Source of the DNA: Halomonas sp. YLGW01
GTDB taxonomy: Bacteria; Pseudomonadota; Gammaproteobacteria; Pseudomonadales; Halomonadaceae
Length of the DNA: 64,000 nucleotides
NCBI RefSeq assembly: GCF_014840935.1
Contig: NZ_CP062005.1
Span: 2,294,001-2,358,000 of the forward strand
Reading direction: 5' to 3'
Part shown: positions 47,865 through 57,091 of the stretch, one piece after another
Layout: every line of letters starts with the position of its first letter
Numbering within the stretch: the first letter of the stretch is position 1
Translations under genes and position numbers: made by a program
The notes under the pieces: generated by a model
What the model saw: the letters and a program-made list of their open reading frames with translations, nothing else
Told to the model about the DNA's origin: nothing
Databases searched by the model: none

Positions 47865-48469
47865 TACCGGCTCCCCTCGGTGTGTGTGGTCGGCTTGGCG
47901 CGCAGCGACTGGACGCTATGAATCAGCGCCTGGACGCTCATCACCATCAGCGAGGCCATGATGATGCCCTTGACCAGGGCCGGAAACGGCGGATTCCAGG
48001 ACGTACCCGAGCGCTCCAGTGACCAGTCGCCGAGTGGATTATGAGAGGCATCCCAGAACATCACGAAGGCGGCATAGCTCATCGCCAGGCAGAAGCCCAG
48101 GGTCACCAGGTCATTGAAACGGTCCAGCCACAGCCTGAGGCGCGGCCCGGCGCTGTCGTAGAGCACCCGCACGCGGATGTGCTGATTGCCGGCCAGCGCC
48201 GCAGGACCGCCGAGGGCAAAGCTCACGGCCACCAGCATGACCACGGTCTCGTGCACCCAGGAGGTCGGCGAGTCGAAGCCATAGCGCATGATGACCTCGA
48301 AGACACTGATGCCCATGGCGATGAACACCAGCCAGGCCGCACCCCGGGACACCCAGGCCACGCTCCGGTCGAAGAGGCTACGCGCCGGATCACTCGGCTC
48401 GGGCTCCCCCGCGGTAGCGGCGACGAGCGCGTCGTCGGGCGCCTCATGGCGACGGGTTGGTCGAGACAT
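47864..48469 (-). CDS. dctQ: TRAP transporter small permease
   Basis: The 201-residue protein has a polar N-terminal tail of about 35 residues followed by four membrane segments with the DctQ motif VFIAMGISVFEVIMRYGFDSPTSWVHE. It supports the large permease. ATG 48469 is selected because GAGGA lies 8 bases upstream; a start five codons earlier lacks such a site. It is coupled to dctM downstream and about 100 bp after dctP. Confidence 0.92.
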   Translation of the reverse strand: MSRPTRRHEAPDDALVAATAGEPEPSDPARSLFDRSVAWVSRGAAWLVFIAMGISVFEVIMRYGFDSPTSWVHETVVMLVAVSFALGGPAALAGNQHIRVRVLYDSAGPRLRLWLDRFNDLVTLGFCLAMSYAAFVMFWDASHNPLGDWSLERSGTSWNPPFPALVKGIIMASLMVMSVQALIHSVQSLRAKPTTHTEGSR

Positions 48470-48552
48470 GATGGTTCCTCTCACATGAAAAAGGGGCGAC
48501 AGCCGCCACCGGGCACACGGTGACGGCAGGTCGAGGCGAGGCCGGGGTAGGG

Positions 48553-48566
48553 GCCCCGGCCGGGGC
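48553..48566 (-). other. GC palindrome directly after dctP
   Basis: GCCCCGG-CCGGGGC is a perfect 14-bp palindrome 4 bases past the dctP stop. Stem-loops here often lower expression of the permease genes relative to the abundant binding protein; I infer such a role. Confidence 0.5.
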
Positions 48567-48569
48567 GAA

Positions 48570-49619
48570 TCACATCAGGTTGTGATCCTGCAGGTAGGTG
48601 ACCACGGAGTCGTAGAACTTCTGGGTGATGGCGTTCTTCTCGGCCCAGACCGCCCACTCTTCCTTGGCGATATTGCGGAACTTGGCGCGCTCCTCGGCGG
48701 ACATATCGATGATCTCGATATCCGGATTCTGGTTGACCTGCTTCACCGCTTCGAGGTCCCGCGTCTTGAGCATGGACACCATCTCGTAGGACATGCTGTC
48801 GACAGACGTCTCTAGGATGGCCTTCAGGTCGGCCGGCAGGCCATCCCAGATGCCCTTGTTGAGCGAGACCGCAACCATCGGCAGCGAGTGGAAGCCCGGG
48901 TAGTTCGGATAGGGCGCGAACTCGTAGAGCCCCTGGTCGTAGTTGGTGGCAAAGACCGTGTAGTCGGCGGCGTCGATCACGCCCTTCTCGAGGGCGGTGT
49001 AGACCTCGGAGCCCGGCAGGTTGACCGGAGTGGCACCGGCCTTCTCGAAGATGTTGTAGACCATCCCCTGGGGAGCACGCAGCTTGAGGCCCTTGAGGTC
49101 CTCGACGGTGCGGATCGGGCGCGTGGAGGGCAACGCCTCGAGACCGGTGGCGGCCGCGCCGATCAGGTGCACGCCATAGGGCTCGGCCAGCTCGTTGTAG
49201 ATTTCTTCACCGCCGGCGTAGTTCATGTAGTCCAGGAACTCCACCGGGTCCCCCCAGGCACCGACCAGATTGCCCATCATGCCGAAGGCCGGATCCTGAC
49301 CGGAAAAGTAGCTCGGATCGGTCAGATGCCCCTGCAGGATGTTGGCGCTCACCGCCTGCAGGGTCTCGGTCGCCCCGACCACCGCGTTGACCGGCAGGAT
49401 CTCGATCTCGATGCGACCGCCGGACATGACATTGACGTTCTCGGCCCAGGCCTTCTTGAGCTCGAACTGGGGCTCCCCGGAGGTCTCCGAGGTCTGGAAG
49501 GTCCATTCGTACTCCGCCGCCTGGGCGCCGAAGGCCAGCGAACCGAGCACGGCCACCGTCAGGGCCTTGAGCGCGAACGGCTTGAGGGCGACGGACTTGA
49601 GAGGCGTGACATTTTTCAT
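48570..49619 (-). CDS. dctP: TRAP transporter substrate-binding protein
   Basis: Periplasmic solute receptor of the TRAP system. The 349-residue precursor has a signal peptide cleaved near FGAQA-AEYEW (about residue 34), and the DctP fold motif LKGLKLRAPQGMVYNIFEKAGATPVNLPGSEVYTALEKGVIDAAD in pieces, with the arginine that binds the ligand carboxylate. ATG 49619 has GAGGAA 8 bases upstream. The regulator type and nearby gntK suggest a sugar acid such as gluconate as ligand. Confidence 0.93.
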   Translation of the reverse strand: MKNVTPLKSVALKPFALKALTVAVLGSLAFGAQAAEYEWTFQTSETSGEPQFELKKAWAENVNVMSGGRIEIEILPVNAVVGATETLQAVSANILQGHLTDPSYFSGQDPAFGMMGNLVGAWGDPVEFLDYMNYAGGEEIYNELAEPYGVHLIGAAATGLEALPSTRPIRTVEDLKGLKLRAPQGMVYNIFEKAGATPVNLPGSEVYTALEKGVIDAADYTVFATNYDQGLYEFAPYPNYPGFHSLPMVAVSLNKGIWDGLPADLKAILETSVDSMSYEMVSMLKTRDLEAVKQVNQNPDIEIIDMSAEERAKFRNIAKEEWAVWAEKNAITQKFYDSVVTYLQDHNLM

Positions 49620-49699
49620 GGTGCGATTCCTCGTCATCGGTTGAGAGTGAGGTTGTTGTTATCGGTACACGAAGGCACCGCGGTCGGCCGCGCGCGTCG

Positions 49700-50488
49700 T
49701 CATGACGCGGGCGGCAATGCACCCGGCAGGCGCAAGTGAGAAAGCGGCGTGGTGAAGATGCTCTCGATGCCCAGATCCAGTCCGGTGCGCTCGAGCACGC
49801 GTAGCGCGGCCTGCTCGGCCTCGTCCGGACGACGCAGGCGAATGGCCTCCATCAGCAGGCGATGGCGCTCCATGCTGTCCTCGAGCTCGTCGGCGCTGTG
49901 ATTCGAGGTTTCGACCAACAACGCGATCGCCGGCTTGAGCACATGGCTGATCTGCGACCACAGCAGGTTGTGGGTGGCCGAGAAGATGGCCTCGTGGAAG
50001 GCCACATCGTGATCGTCATGACAGATGCCCTGATAGCAATGATCGGGCGACTCGAGTGCCCGGATCATGCCCAGATACGCAGTCTCGATCTCATGAAGGT
50101 CGGCGGCAGTGGCATGCTCGGCCGCCAGACGGGCCACGAAAGGCTCCACCGCCACCCGGAAGGCGAAGATTTCCCGGCGGATACGCGGGTTCGGCTGGGC
50201 GAACCGGGCCATCCAGTCGCTGACCCGAGGGTCGAGCAGGTGCCACTGCGCCAATTCCTGAACGCGGCTACCCTGTCCTGAGATGCGCTTGATCATCCCC
50301 GCGGCCACCAGCGACTGAAGAGCGCTGCGCACGGTGCTGCGACTCACGCCGAAGGTCGCGCAGAGATCGAGCTCCTTGGGAACGAAGTCACCCGGCGCAT
50401 AGACGCCCGCGAAGATGGCCTCGGCCAGCTGTTCGGCGATGTCCGGACGTGAGGCGCGCCCGCTTGAGGTGGAAGGTGCTTGGCCCAT
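49700..50488 (-). CDS. GntR-family regulator with FCD domain
   Basis: The 262-residue protein has an N-terminal winged helix (about 15-85, with FGVSRSTVRSALQSLVAAGMI) and a C-terminal FCD ligand domain (about 105-240) with metal-binding histidines in DHDVAFHEAIF, ISHVL and RHRLL. The linker WHLLDPRVSDWM resembles that of hexonate-responsive regulators such as DgoR. It lies directly upstream of dctP on the same strand, so it probably controls the TRAP genes and itself. A palindrome at 50522-50536 is a likely operator. Confidence 0.92.
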   Translation of the reverse strand: MGQAPSTSSGRASRPDIAEQLAEAIFAGVYAPGDFVPKELDLCATFGVSRSTVRSALQSLVAAGMIKRISGQGSRVQELAQWHLLDPRVSDWMARFAQPNPRIRREIFAFRVAVEPFVARLAAEHATAADLHEIETAYLGMIRALESPDHCYQGICHDDHDVAFHEAIFSATHNLLWSQISHVLKPAIALLVETSNHSADELEDSMERHRLLMEAIRLRRPDEAEQAALRVLERTGLDLGIESIFTTPLSHLRLPGALPPAS

Positions 50489-50521
50489 GGGAACCTGCCC
50501 GCATGTATGTTTGTCGAATCA

Positions 50522-50536
50522 CTATGTCCGACATAG
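50522..50536. promoter_or_regulatory. Palindromic operator candidate CTATGTC-C-GACATAG
   Basis: A perfect 7-bp inverted repeat with one central base lies 33 bp before the regulator start. A further half site GGACATA lies near 50550-50560. The size and position suit a FadR/GntR-type dimer, suggesting autoregulation of the regulator-dctPQM unit. Confidence 0.6.
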
Positions 50537-50630
50537 GATCGATCAAAAACGGACATAACGCCTTTAGACCATGGTCGCGACTCGGCATCGGCCGCTTTTC
50601 ACGCCCGCACACGCCGACCGCACGCGCGCC

Positions 50631-50669
50631 CAGAGCTCCCGACCAGAGCTCCCGACCAGAGCTCCCGAC
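50631..50669. repeat. Three perfect copies of a 13-bp tandem repeat
   Basis: The unit CAGAGCTCCCGAC occurs three times without gaps (50631-50643, 50644-50656, 50657-50669), just beyond the glyA terminator on the side of the regulator gene. Confidence 0.9.
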
Positions 50670-50683
50670 CAGGGCGCAGGCAC

Positions 50684-50713
50684 AAAAAAACGCCCCGGCC
50701 AGTGGCCGGGGCG
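50684..50713 (-). terminator. glyA: Intrinsic terminator of glyA
   Basis: On the minus strand, CGCCCCGGCC pairs with GGCCGGGGCG around an ACT loop, followed by TTTTTTT. It begins about 40 bases after the stop codon. Confidence 0.95.
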
Positions 50714-50753
50714 CTTCATGTACCGCCTGTAGGTTAGGCTGTCGAGCAAAGGC

Positions 50754-52019
50754 TCAGTCGCGGTAGACCGGGAAGCGGGCGCAGACCGCCTCGACCTTGG
50801 CCTGGACCTCGGCCTCGACGGCGCTGGAATCGCCGTTGGCCATGGCCTCGAGGATGTCGCAGATCCAGGTGGCCAGATCGTGGCACTCGGTCTCGCCGAA
50901 GCCGCGGGTGGTCACCGCCGGGGTGCCGATGCGCAGGCCGGAGGTGACGAACGGGCTCTGCGGGTCACCCGGCACGGCGTTCTTGTTGACGGTGATGTGG
51001 GCGCGGCCCAGGGCCGCGTCCGCGTCCTTGCCGGTCAGGCCCTGCTTGATCAGCGACAGCAGGAAGAGGTGATCCTCGGTGCCGCCGGAGACGATGTCGA
51101 AACCGCGCTCGATGAAGACCTTCGCCATGACCTGGGCGTTCTTGACCACCTGCTGCTGGTAGGCCTTGAAGCCCGGCTCCATGGCCTCCTTGAAGCAGAT
51201 CGCCTTGGCGGCGATGACATGCTCCAGCGGGCCGCCCTGGCCACCCGGGAAGACCGCGGACTGCAGCTTCTTCTCGATGTCGGCGTTGCCTTCGGCAGAC
51301 AGGATCAGGCCGCCGCGCGGACCGCGCAGGGTCTTGTGAGTGGTGGTGGTGACCACATGGGCGTGGGGCAGCGGCGTCGGGTAGACACCCGCGGCGACCA
51401 GGCCGGCCACGTGAGCCATGTCGACCAGCAGGTAGGCACCCACTTCGTCGGCGATCTCGCGGAACTTGGCCCAGTCGATGATCTGGGAGTAGGCGGAGAA
51501 GCCGGCGATGATCATCTTCGGCATATGCTCGCGAGCCAGGCGCGCGACCTCCTCGTAATCGATCAGGCCTTTGTCGTCGAGGCCGTACTGGATGGCGTCG
51601 TAGTGCTTGCCGGAGAAGTTCGGCTTGGCGCCGTGGGTCAGGTGACCGCCGGCGTCGAGGCTCATGCCGAGAATGGTATCGCCCGGCTTGACCAGCGCCT
51701 GGAAGACCGCACCATTGGCCTGGGAACCGGAGTGCGGCTGCACATTGGCATAGCTCGCGCCGAACAGCTCCTTGGCATAGTCGATGGCCAGCTGCTCGAC
51801 GATATCGACATACTCGCAGCCACCGTAGTAGCGCTTGCCGGGGTAGCCTTCCGCGTACTTGTTGGTCAGCTGCGAGCCCTGGGCTTCCATCACCCGCGGG
51901 CTGGCGTAGTTCTCGGAGGCGATCAGTTCGATATGCGCTTCCTGGCGAGCAGTCTCCTTCTGCATCGCCTCGAGCAGGGCATCATCGAATCCGGCAATCT
52001 GCATGTCACGGCTGAACAT
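50754..52019 (-). CDS. glyA: Serine hydroxymethyltransferase
   Basis: Pyridoxal-phosphate enzyme that converts serine and tetrahydrofolate to glycine and methylene-tetrahydrofolate, the one-carbon unit used by ThyA. The 421-residue protein has [20 protein letters not shown], the PLP lysine in [16 protein letters not shown], and GGLILS, typical of GlyA (E. coli 417). ATG 52019 ([12 protein letters not shown]) is chosen; an extension to 52106 is not conserved. AGGA is about 10 bases upstream and a good promoter lies at 52060-52088. Confidence 0.97.
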   Translation of the reverse strand: MFSRDMQIAGFDDALLEAMQKETARQEAHIELIASENYASPRVMEAQGSQLTNKYAEGYPGKRYYGGCEYVDIVEQLAIDYAKELFGASYANVQPHSGSQANGAVFQALVKPGDTILGMSLDAGGHLTHGAKPNFSGKHYDAIQYGLDDKGLIDYEEVARLAREHMPKMIIAGFSAYSQIIDWAKFREIADEVGAYLLVDMAHVAGLVAAGVYPTPLPHAHVVTTTTHKTLRGPRGGLILSAEGNADIEKKLQSAVFPGGQGGPLEHVIAAKAICFKEAMEPGFKAYQQQVVKNAQVMAKVFIERGFDIVSGGTEDHLFLLSLIKQGLTGKDADAALGRAHITVNKNAVPGDPQSPFVTSGLRIGTPAVTTRGFGETECHDLATWICDILEAMANGDSSAVEAEVQAKVEAVCARFPVYRD

Positions 52020-52059
52020 CGTCGGTGGTCCTCGAGCTAGGGGGGAAAACAATGGCGCC

Positions 52060-52088
52060 ATAATACCGCAGCCACGGGCGCCTTTCAC
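52060..52088 (-). promoter_or_regulatory. glyA: Probable sigma-70 promoter of glyA
   Basis: On the minus strand, a TATTAT -10 box (52060-52065) and a GTGAAA -35 box (52083-52088) are separated by exactly 17 bp. The leader would be about 35 bases. Confidence 0.6.
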
Positions 52089-52209
52089 ATGAAAGCCGAT
52101 CATCACGGGCTCGATAATTTCTCACCTTGGCTTTAGTCACGCTAAAACCAGACGCCTGTTTTCGCGATGACTCTGACCTGCACCCCGACCGGCGCTGACC
52201 TGGCGACGA

Positions 52210-53649
52210 TCACAGTTCGCCGTCGAGGCGTCGTTCCAGCAGCGCATTGATCTGCTCGATCACCTCGAGGCGCGCCTGGCGCTTGTCGTCGCAGGCGATC
52301 AGCGACCAGGGCGCGTGGGGCCGATGGGTCTGGGTGAACATGTCATCGATCGCCCCCTGATAGTCCTCCCAGCGGGCGCGGTTGCGCCAGTCCTCCTCGG
52401 TCAGCTTGTGCTGCTTGTGCGGCGTCCTGGCTCGGGCCTCGAAGCGCCTGAGCTGCTCGTCCTTGCTGATCGACAGGAAGAACTTGCCGAGCACGGTGCC
52501 GTGCTCGAGCAGGCGCTGTTCGAAGTGGCGAATCTCGCCATAGGCGCGCCGCCATTGAGCCGGAGTGGCGAAGCCTTCGACCCGCTCGACCAGCACCCGC
52601 CCGTACCAGGAACGGTCGAAGAGCGCGAAGCGCCCATCCGCCGGCAGCCGCCGCCAGAAACGCCACGCCCACGGGTGAGCACGCTCCTCGTCGCTGGGGG
52701 CGGCGATGCTGTGTACCCGATAGCGGCGCGCCTCCAGCGCCGAGGTGACCCGGTGAATGCTGCCGCCCTTACCGGCGGCATCATGACCCTCGAAGACCAG
52801 CACCACCGGTATACCGCGCCTTGCCGCCTCGCGGCTGTTGCGCGACAGCCGCGCCTGCTGCTCGACCAGCCGCCGATGATAGTCCGCCTTGTCCGGGGAC
52901 GCGGTTGGGGCCTGCTCGGGGCCAGGCGCGCGTACCGAAGGCGCCTCCCCGACCGCCGGCAGCGGCTGACTGCTCGCCCAGGGCGCCTCGGGGTCCACCG
53001 ATGGCCGGGACATGGCCTCGAGCAGTCGCTCGGCTACCTGATGCATCAGCTCATCCGGCTCCTTTCCCGTGAGACAGAACCAGGGCGCCCAATCGGCCTG
53101 GGTGGTCTCGCGAAGCGAGGCGCCGAGGCTCTCGATCAGCGGATGCTGGAGGTGACGCTGCCAGTCGCTGGGATCGAGCTGCCAGGCGCGGGCCGGGTCC
53201 TCGAGCATGGCCGCCAGACGCTCACCTTGAGCCTCGCGATCGATGTCCAGCCAGATCTTGACCAGTACCACGTTCTCGGCGGCGAGCTCGGCCTCGAAGT
53301 CGCGGATTCGTTCGAGGTGATCCTCGAAGGCACCCGCGCCGATGCGCCGCTCGGCCCGGGCGAAGAGCGCATCGCCATACCAGCCGTGGACGAAGATGCC
53401 GGTGGTACCGCGGGCCGGAATACGACGCCAGTAGCGCCACAGCGCCGGCCGCCTGGCCTCCTCGCTGCTGTGCTCCAGGGCATGCACCTCGGTACGACGG
53501 TTCTCGAGCCACTGATTGAGCAGGTTCAACAGGGGCTGCATGTAACTCGCCGTCTGACCACCCAGCAGTAGCACCAGGGCGCGATCCTCCCGCCTGGCCA
53601 TCTCGAGTTGCGCCGCCAGCAGACGATAGCGCAGGGTGTCTTTCTTCAT
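52210..53649 (-). CDS. pap: Polyphosphate:AMP phosphotransferase (two PPK2 domains)
   Basis: Uses polyphosphate to phosphorylate AMP to ADP. The 479-residue protein has two PPK2-like domains. The C-terminal one (about 250-475) is intact: Walker A EGHDAAGKGGS (287-297), FDRSWYGRVLVERV (Walker B) and the lid with RARTPHKQHKLT. In the N-terminal one (about 1-215) the Walker A position reads GGQTASYM and the DR of Walker B is HG, so it should not bind nucleotide. A linker of about 40 residues rich in Pro and Ala joins them. GGGAG precedes ATG 53649. It reads leftward, downstream of ybbP. Confidence 0.9.
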   Translation of the reverse strand: MKKDTLRYRLLAAQLEMARREDRALVLLLGGQTASYMQPLLNLLNQWLENRRTEVHALEHSSEEARRPALWRYWRRIPARGTTGIFVHGWYGDALFARAERRIGAGAFEDHLERIRDFEAELAAENVVLVKIWLDIDREAQGERLAAMLEDPARAWQLDPSDWQRHLQHPLIESLGASLRETTQADWAPWFCLTGKEPDELMHQVAERLLEAMSRPSVDPEAPWASSQPLPAVGEAPSVRAPGPEQAPTASPDKADYHRRLVEQQARLSRNSREAARRGIPVVLVFEGHDAAGKGGSIHRVTSALEARRYRVHSIAAPSDEERAHPWAWRFWRRLPADGRFALFDRSWYGRVLVERVEGFATPAQWRRAYGEIRHFEQRLLEHGTVLGKFFLSISKDEQLRRFEARARTPHKQHKLTEEDWRNRARWEDYQGAIDDMFTQTHRPHAPWSLIACDDKRQARLEVIEQINALLERRLDGEL

Positions 53650-53728
53650 CCATGCTCCCTGAAAGGTGGCGTCTTCATCCTTTATCCTTTCTTTCCTTGC
53701 CGGGGCATCCCCTGTCGGGGCACGCCTC

Positions 53729-56320
53729 TCACGTCTCGCCCAGAAGGCCAAGGCTCGCCATCGGCGTCTGCCGGCGCAGGCTGCGCGACAGACCATGGCC
53801 GATCAGCCCCACCAGCAGGGCGCCTCCCAATGGCAGCCCCAGCCACAGCCAGAGGTGAAGGCGAGGAGCGAGATCCAGCCAGCCGGCGTAGATGCCCGCC
53901 GCGGCAAGCTCGGCGAGCAACGCGCCCATCAGGCCGCTCGCCAGGCCCAGGATGGCGAACTCGGCGCCCTGCACCCGGGAAATCAACCGATCGCCGGCAC
54001 CGAACACCCGCAGCAGACCGCTCTCGTGGGCCCGCAGCGGTCGGCTCGCGATCAGCGCCGCATAGAGCACACTGATGCCGGCCAGCAGCACGAAACCGAG
54101 CACCAGCTCCACCGAGCGGGTGACCTGAGTCAGCAGTTCGCGCACCTGGCCGAGGATGGCCTCGACGTTGAGCAGTGACACCGCCGGGAAGTCCTCGACG
54201 ATCCGTCCGGGCAGCGGGCTCTCGGCATCGTCCAGATGAAAGGCGGTGATGTAGGTGTGACCGAAGCGCTCGAGCACCCCCGGGGGGAAGATCACATAGA
54301 AGTTGGGCCGGAAGCTGTCCCAGTCGAGATCACGCAGGCTGGTGATGCGGCCGGTGACGGTGGCGGCGCCGATGGTGAAGCTCATGGTGTCACCCAGCGC
54401 CAGGCCGAGACGACCGGCCAGGTCGTCTTCCAGGGAGATCGGCACCGTCCCGTCGGACGCATCGGCGTCCTGGTTCGCCGCCCCGAACCACTGCCCCGCC
54501 ACCAGGCGGTTGCCCTCGGGCAGGGCATCGCGCCAGGTCAGGTTGAGCTCACGGCGCAGGGCGTTGTCGCCCCGGCCGCTCTCGGGCACCGCGTCCATCG
54601 GTGGTTCGCCGTTCAGCGCGGTGATGCGACCGCGCACCATCGGGTAGAGCGCGCTGCGTTCATCGACGCTCCCGGCCAGGGTCTCGACGAAGTCGTCGCG
54701 CTCCTGGGGCTGGATATTGATGGCGAAGTAGTTGGGCGTGTCCTCGGGCAGCTGATCCTGCCAGGCGGTGAGCAGGTCGCCGCGTACCAGGGCGATCATC
54801 GCCATCGCCGCGAAGGTCACCGCGAAGGCCAGCAGCTGACCGAGGCTCGCCTGGCGACGACGGCCAAGCTGGCGGGCGCCGAGCCGCAGCGCCCGGGTCG
54901 GTGAGGCGGCATGCGTGCCCTGGGGCAGCATTGCGGCCAGGCGCAGTACCGCACTCAGCAGCAACGCGCCTACCCCACCCAGGATCACCAGCATCATCAG
55001 GCCCCCGACGAGCAGCGCCACGGACAGCCAGAGATCGCCGGAGTACAGCCACATCAGGCCGCCGAACACCAGACTCGCCATGGCCACCACCAGCCAGGCC
55101 GAGGCCGGCAGCGGGTCGAGTTCACGCCGCAGCACCTTGAGGGCGCTGACGCGTTTGAGGCGCAGGAGCGTCGGGCCGGCGAAGCCGACCAGCACGGCAA
55201 GCGCCGTAAGCACCCCGAGCGCCAGAGGCAGCGGCCCCGGCGGCGGCAGCTCCAGTGGCAGAAAGGCGGTCAGCAGCGCCAGCAGCCCCGCCTGACCGGC
55301 CAGGCCCAGCAGGGCTCCGCACGCGGAGGCGGCCAGCGCCAGCCAGCCCAGCTGCAGGGCGAACAGCCGGGTCAGCTGTTGCTGGGAGGCGCCGAAGCAG
55401 CGCAGCAACGCGGCGGTATCGAGGTGGCGATCCACATAGCGCCGGGTGGCCATGGCCACGGCCACCCCCGCCAGCAGCACCGCGGCGAGACCGGCCAGCG
55501 CCAGGTACTTCTCGGCACGCTCCAGGGCACGCCCGAGGCCCGGCCGGTCGACCCGCACATCCCGCACCTCGACGCCGTCACGCTTGAGTGCTTCGAGGCG
55601 GGCATCGAGGCTCGACACCGCCTCCGGCGGCCCGGCGGCCAGGATCTCGTACTCGACCCGCGAGCCCGGCTGCACCAGGCCGGTGGCGTCCAGGTCATCG
55701 ACATGCATCATCAGCCGCGGATTGAAGCTCGAGAAGCCCCCGGACTGGTCGGCCTCGCGCTCGATGATGCCGGTCACGGTCAGGGTGGTGCGCCCCACCC
55801 GCACCTCGTCACCGAGCTCCAGGTCGATCAGCGACTCGAGCCTCGGGTCGACCCAGGCCTCGCCTGGCGCGGGACCGCGAGCCAGGGCCTCGACGCCGTT
55901 GCCGACATCGACCCGGGAGGCGCCATACAGTGGATAGGCGCTATCGACCAGCTTGAGGCTGGCCGGCTGGAACCGCTCGCCGCGGCTGATCATCGACACC
56001 AGATCGACCTGATCCGAGAGCGTCATGCCGGCCTCGCGCAGCGTCCTTTTCAGCTCGCTGGAGAAGGGCTCGCCCTGCTCGAGCACCAGATCTCCACCGA
56101 GCATCTGCCCGGCCTGACGGGTCAGGCCGCGTTCGAGACGATCGAGGAAGAAGCCGATCATGGTCGAGGCCGCCACCGCCAGCGCCAGCGCCACGAACAG
56201 CGCCCGCACGTCGGCGGCGCGCAGATCACGCTTGAGGCCACGGGCCGCGAGACCCAGCCAGTGGAGGCCATTGGGAGAGGCGCGACGGAGCCCGCGCCGG
56301 GTGTCACCGCTCGCCATCAT
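53729..56320 (-). CDS. ybbP: ABC transporter permease YbbP, FtsX-like
   Basis: The 863-residue inner-membrane protein has an N-terminal segment, a large periplasmic domain, and FtsX/MacB-type permease segments (for example VLLAGVAVAMATRRYVDRHLDTAALLRCFGAS) repeated in two halves, about ten hydrophobic segments in all. E. coli YbbP has the same length class. Substrate is unknown; related systems act on lipids or extract lipoproteins. GAGGAGG lies upstream of the ATG, which overlaps the ybbA stop (ATGA). Confidence 0.93.
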   Translation of the reverse strand: MMASGDTRRGLRRASPNGLHWLGLAARGLKRDLRAADVRALFVALALAVAASTMIGFFLDRLERGLTRQAGQMLGGDLVLEQGEPFSSELKRTLREAGMTLSDQVDLVSMISRGERFQPASLKLVDSAYPLYGASRVDVGNGVEALARGPAPGEAWVDPRLESLIDLELGDEVRVGRTTLTVTGIIEREADQSGGFSSFNPRLMMHVDDLDATGLVQPGSRVEYEILAAGPPEAVSSLDARLEALKRDGVEVRDVRVDRPGLGRALERAEKYLALAGLAAVLLAGVAVAMATRRYVDRHLDTAALLRCFGASQQQLTRLFALQLGWLALAASACGALLGLAGQAGLLALLTAFLPLELPPPGPLPLALGVLTALAVLVGFAGPTLLRLKRVSALKVLRRELDPLPASAWLVVAMASLVFGGLMWLYSGDLWLSVALLVGGLMMLVILGGVGALLLSAVLRLAAMLPQGTHAASPTRALRLGARQLGRRRQASLGQLLAFAVTFAAMAMIALVRGDLLTAWQDQLPEDTPNYFAINIQPQERDDFVETLAGSVDERSALYPMVRGRITALNGEPPMDAVPESGRGDNALRRELNLTWRDALPEGNRLVAGQWFGAANQDADASDGTVPISLEDDLAGRLGLALGDTMSFTIGAATVTGRITSLRDLDWDSFRPNFYVIFPPGVLERFGHTYITAFHLDDAESPLPGRIVEDFPAVSLLNVEAILGQVRELLTQVTRSVELVLGFVLLAGISVLYAALIASRPLRAHESGLLRVFGAGDRLISRVQGAEFAILGLASGLMGALLAELAAAGIYAGWLDLAPRLHLWLWLGLPLGGALLVGLIGHGLSRSLRRQTPMASLGLLGET

Positions 56321-57045
56321 GCGCTCACCTCCTCACGGGTCATGTCCACCAGCTGGCCGTCGGAGAGTCGCAGGCAGCGGTCGCAGCGCCGGGCCAGGGC
56401 ATGGTCGTGGGTGACCAGGATCAGGGTAGTGCCGGCTTCACGGTTGAGGGCGAACAATCGCTCGATGATGCGCTCCCCGGTGGCCGGATCCAGGTTGCCG
56501 GTCGGCTCGTCGGCGAACACGAGCTCGGCCCCGGTGACGAAGGCGCGAGCCAGGGCCACCCGCTGCTGCTCGCCACCGGAGAGCTGCTTGGGCAGGTGAT
56601 CGAGACGCTCGCCGAGCCCTACCCGGGTCAGCCAGTCCCGGGCCCGGGCGTCGTTATCGGCGGCGGGCGAAAGCTCCAGGGGCAGCAGCACGTTCTCGAG
56701 CGCGGTGAGGGTCGGCAGCAGCTGGAAGTTCTGGAACACGAATCCCACCCGGCCGGCCCGCAGCTGGGCGCGTCCGTCCTCGTCAAGCGCCGCGAGGGAC
56801 TCGCCGAACAGGCTGAGCTCTCCGCTGCTCGGCGCATCGAGCCCGGCCAGCAATCCGAGCAGAGTGGATTTGCCGGCACCACTCTCGCCGAGGATGGCCA
56901 AGGTCTCTCCGGGGAACACCGTGAGCGAAAGATCACTCAGAATGGTCAATGAGCGATCGCCACTCCTGACCTGCTTGCCGAGTCGGCGAGCCTGTAGGAT
57001 GGGCGCAAGATCATGATTCGAGGAGGTGGACGCAGTGGTGGACAT
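56317..57045 (-). CDS. ybbA: ABC transporter ATPase YbbA
   Basis: The 242-residue ATPase is of the LolD/MacB type: Walker A LGESGAGKSTLLGLLAGLD, Q-loop FVFQNFQLLPTLTALENVLLPLEL, signature LSGGEQQRVALARAF, Walker B LVFADEPTGNLD and ILVTHDHALA. It energises YbbP. ATG 57045 (MSTTASTSSNHDLAP) is chosen; an upstream in-frame extension overlaps the tesA coding start and is not conserved. It is divergent from tesA as in E. coli. Confidence 0.94.
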   Translation of the reverse strand: MSTTASTSSNHDLAPILQARRLGKQVRSGDRSLTILSDLSLTVFPGETLAILGESGAGKSTLLGLLAGLDAPSSGELSLFGESLAALDEDGRAQLRAGRVGFVFQNFQLLPTLTALENVLLPLELSPAADNDARARDWLTRVGLGERLDHLPKQLSGGEQQRVALARAFVTGAELVFADEPTGNLDPATGERIIERLFALNREAGTTLILVTHDHALARRCDRCLRLSDGQLVDMTREEVSA

Positions 57046-57091
57046 AGTGACTGGATTCCCTGTTGGCCTGACTGTGTCGAGGGTCAATGCA

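Noticed and set aside
50631-50669. CRISPR-like array
   Set aside because: The 13-bp units are directly adjacent with no spacers, and no cas genes are in the window.
54911-56599. Open frame of 562 codons opposite ybbP and ybbA
   Set aside because: Gln/His-rich antisense composition; the minus-strand genes are clear ABC transporter components in conserved order.
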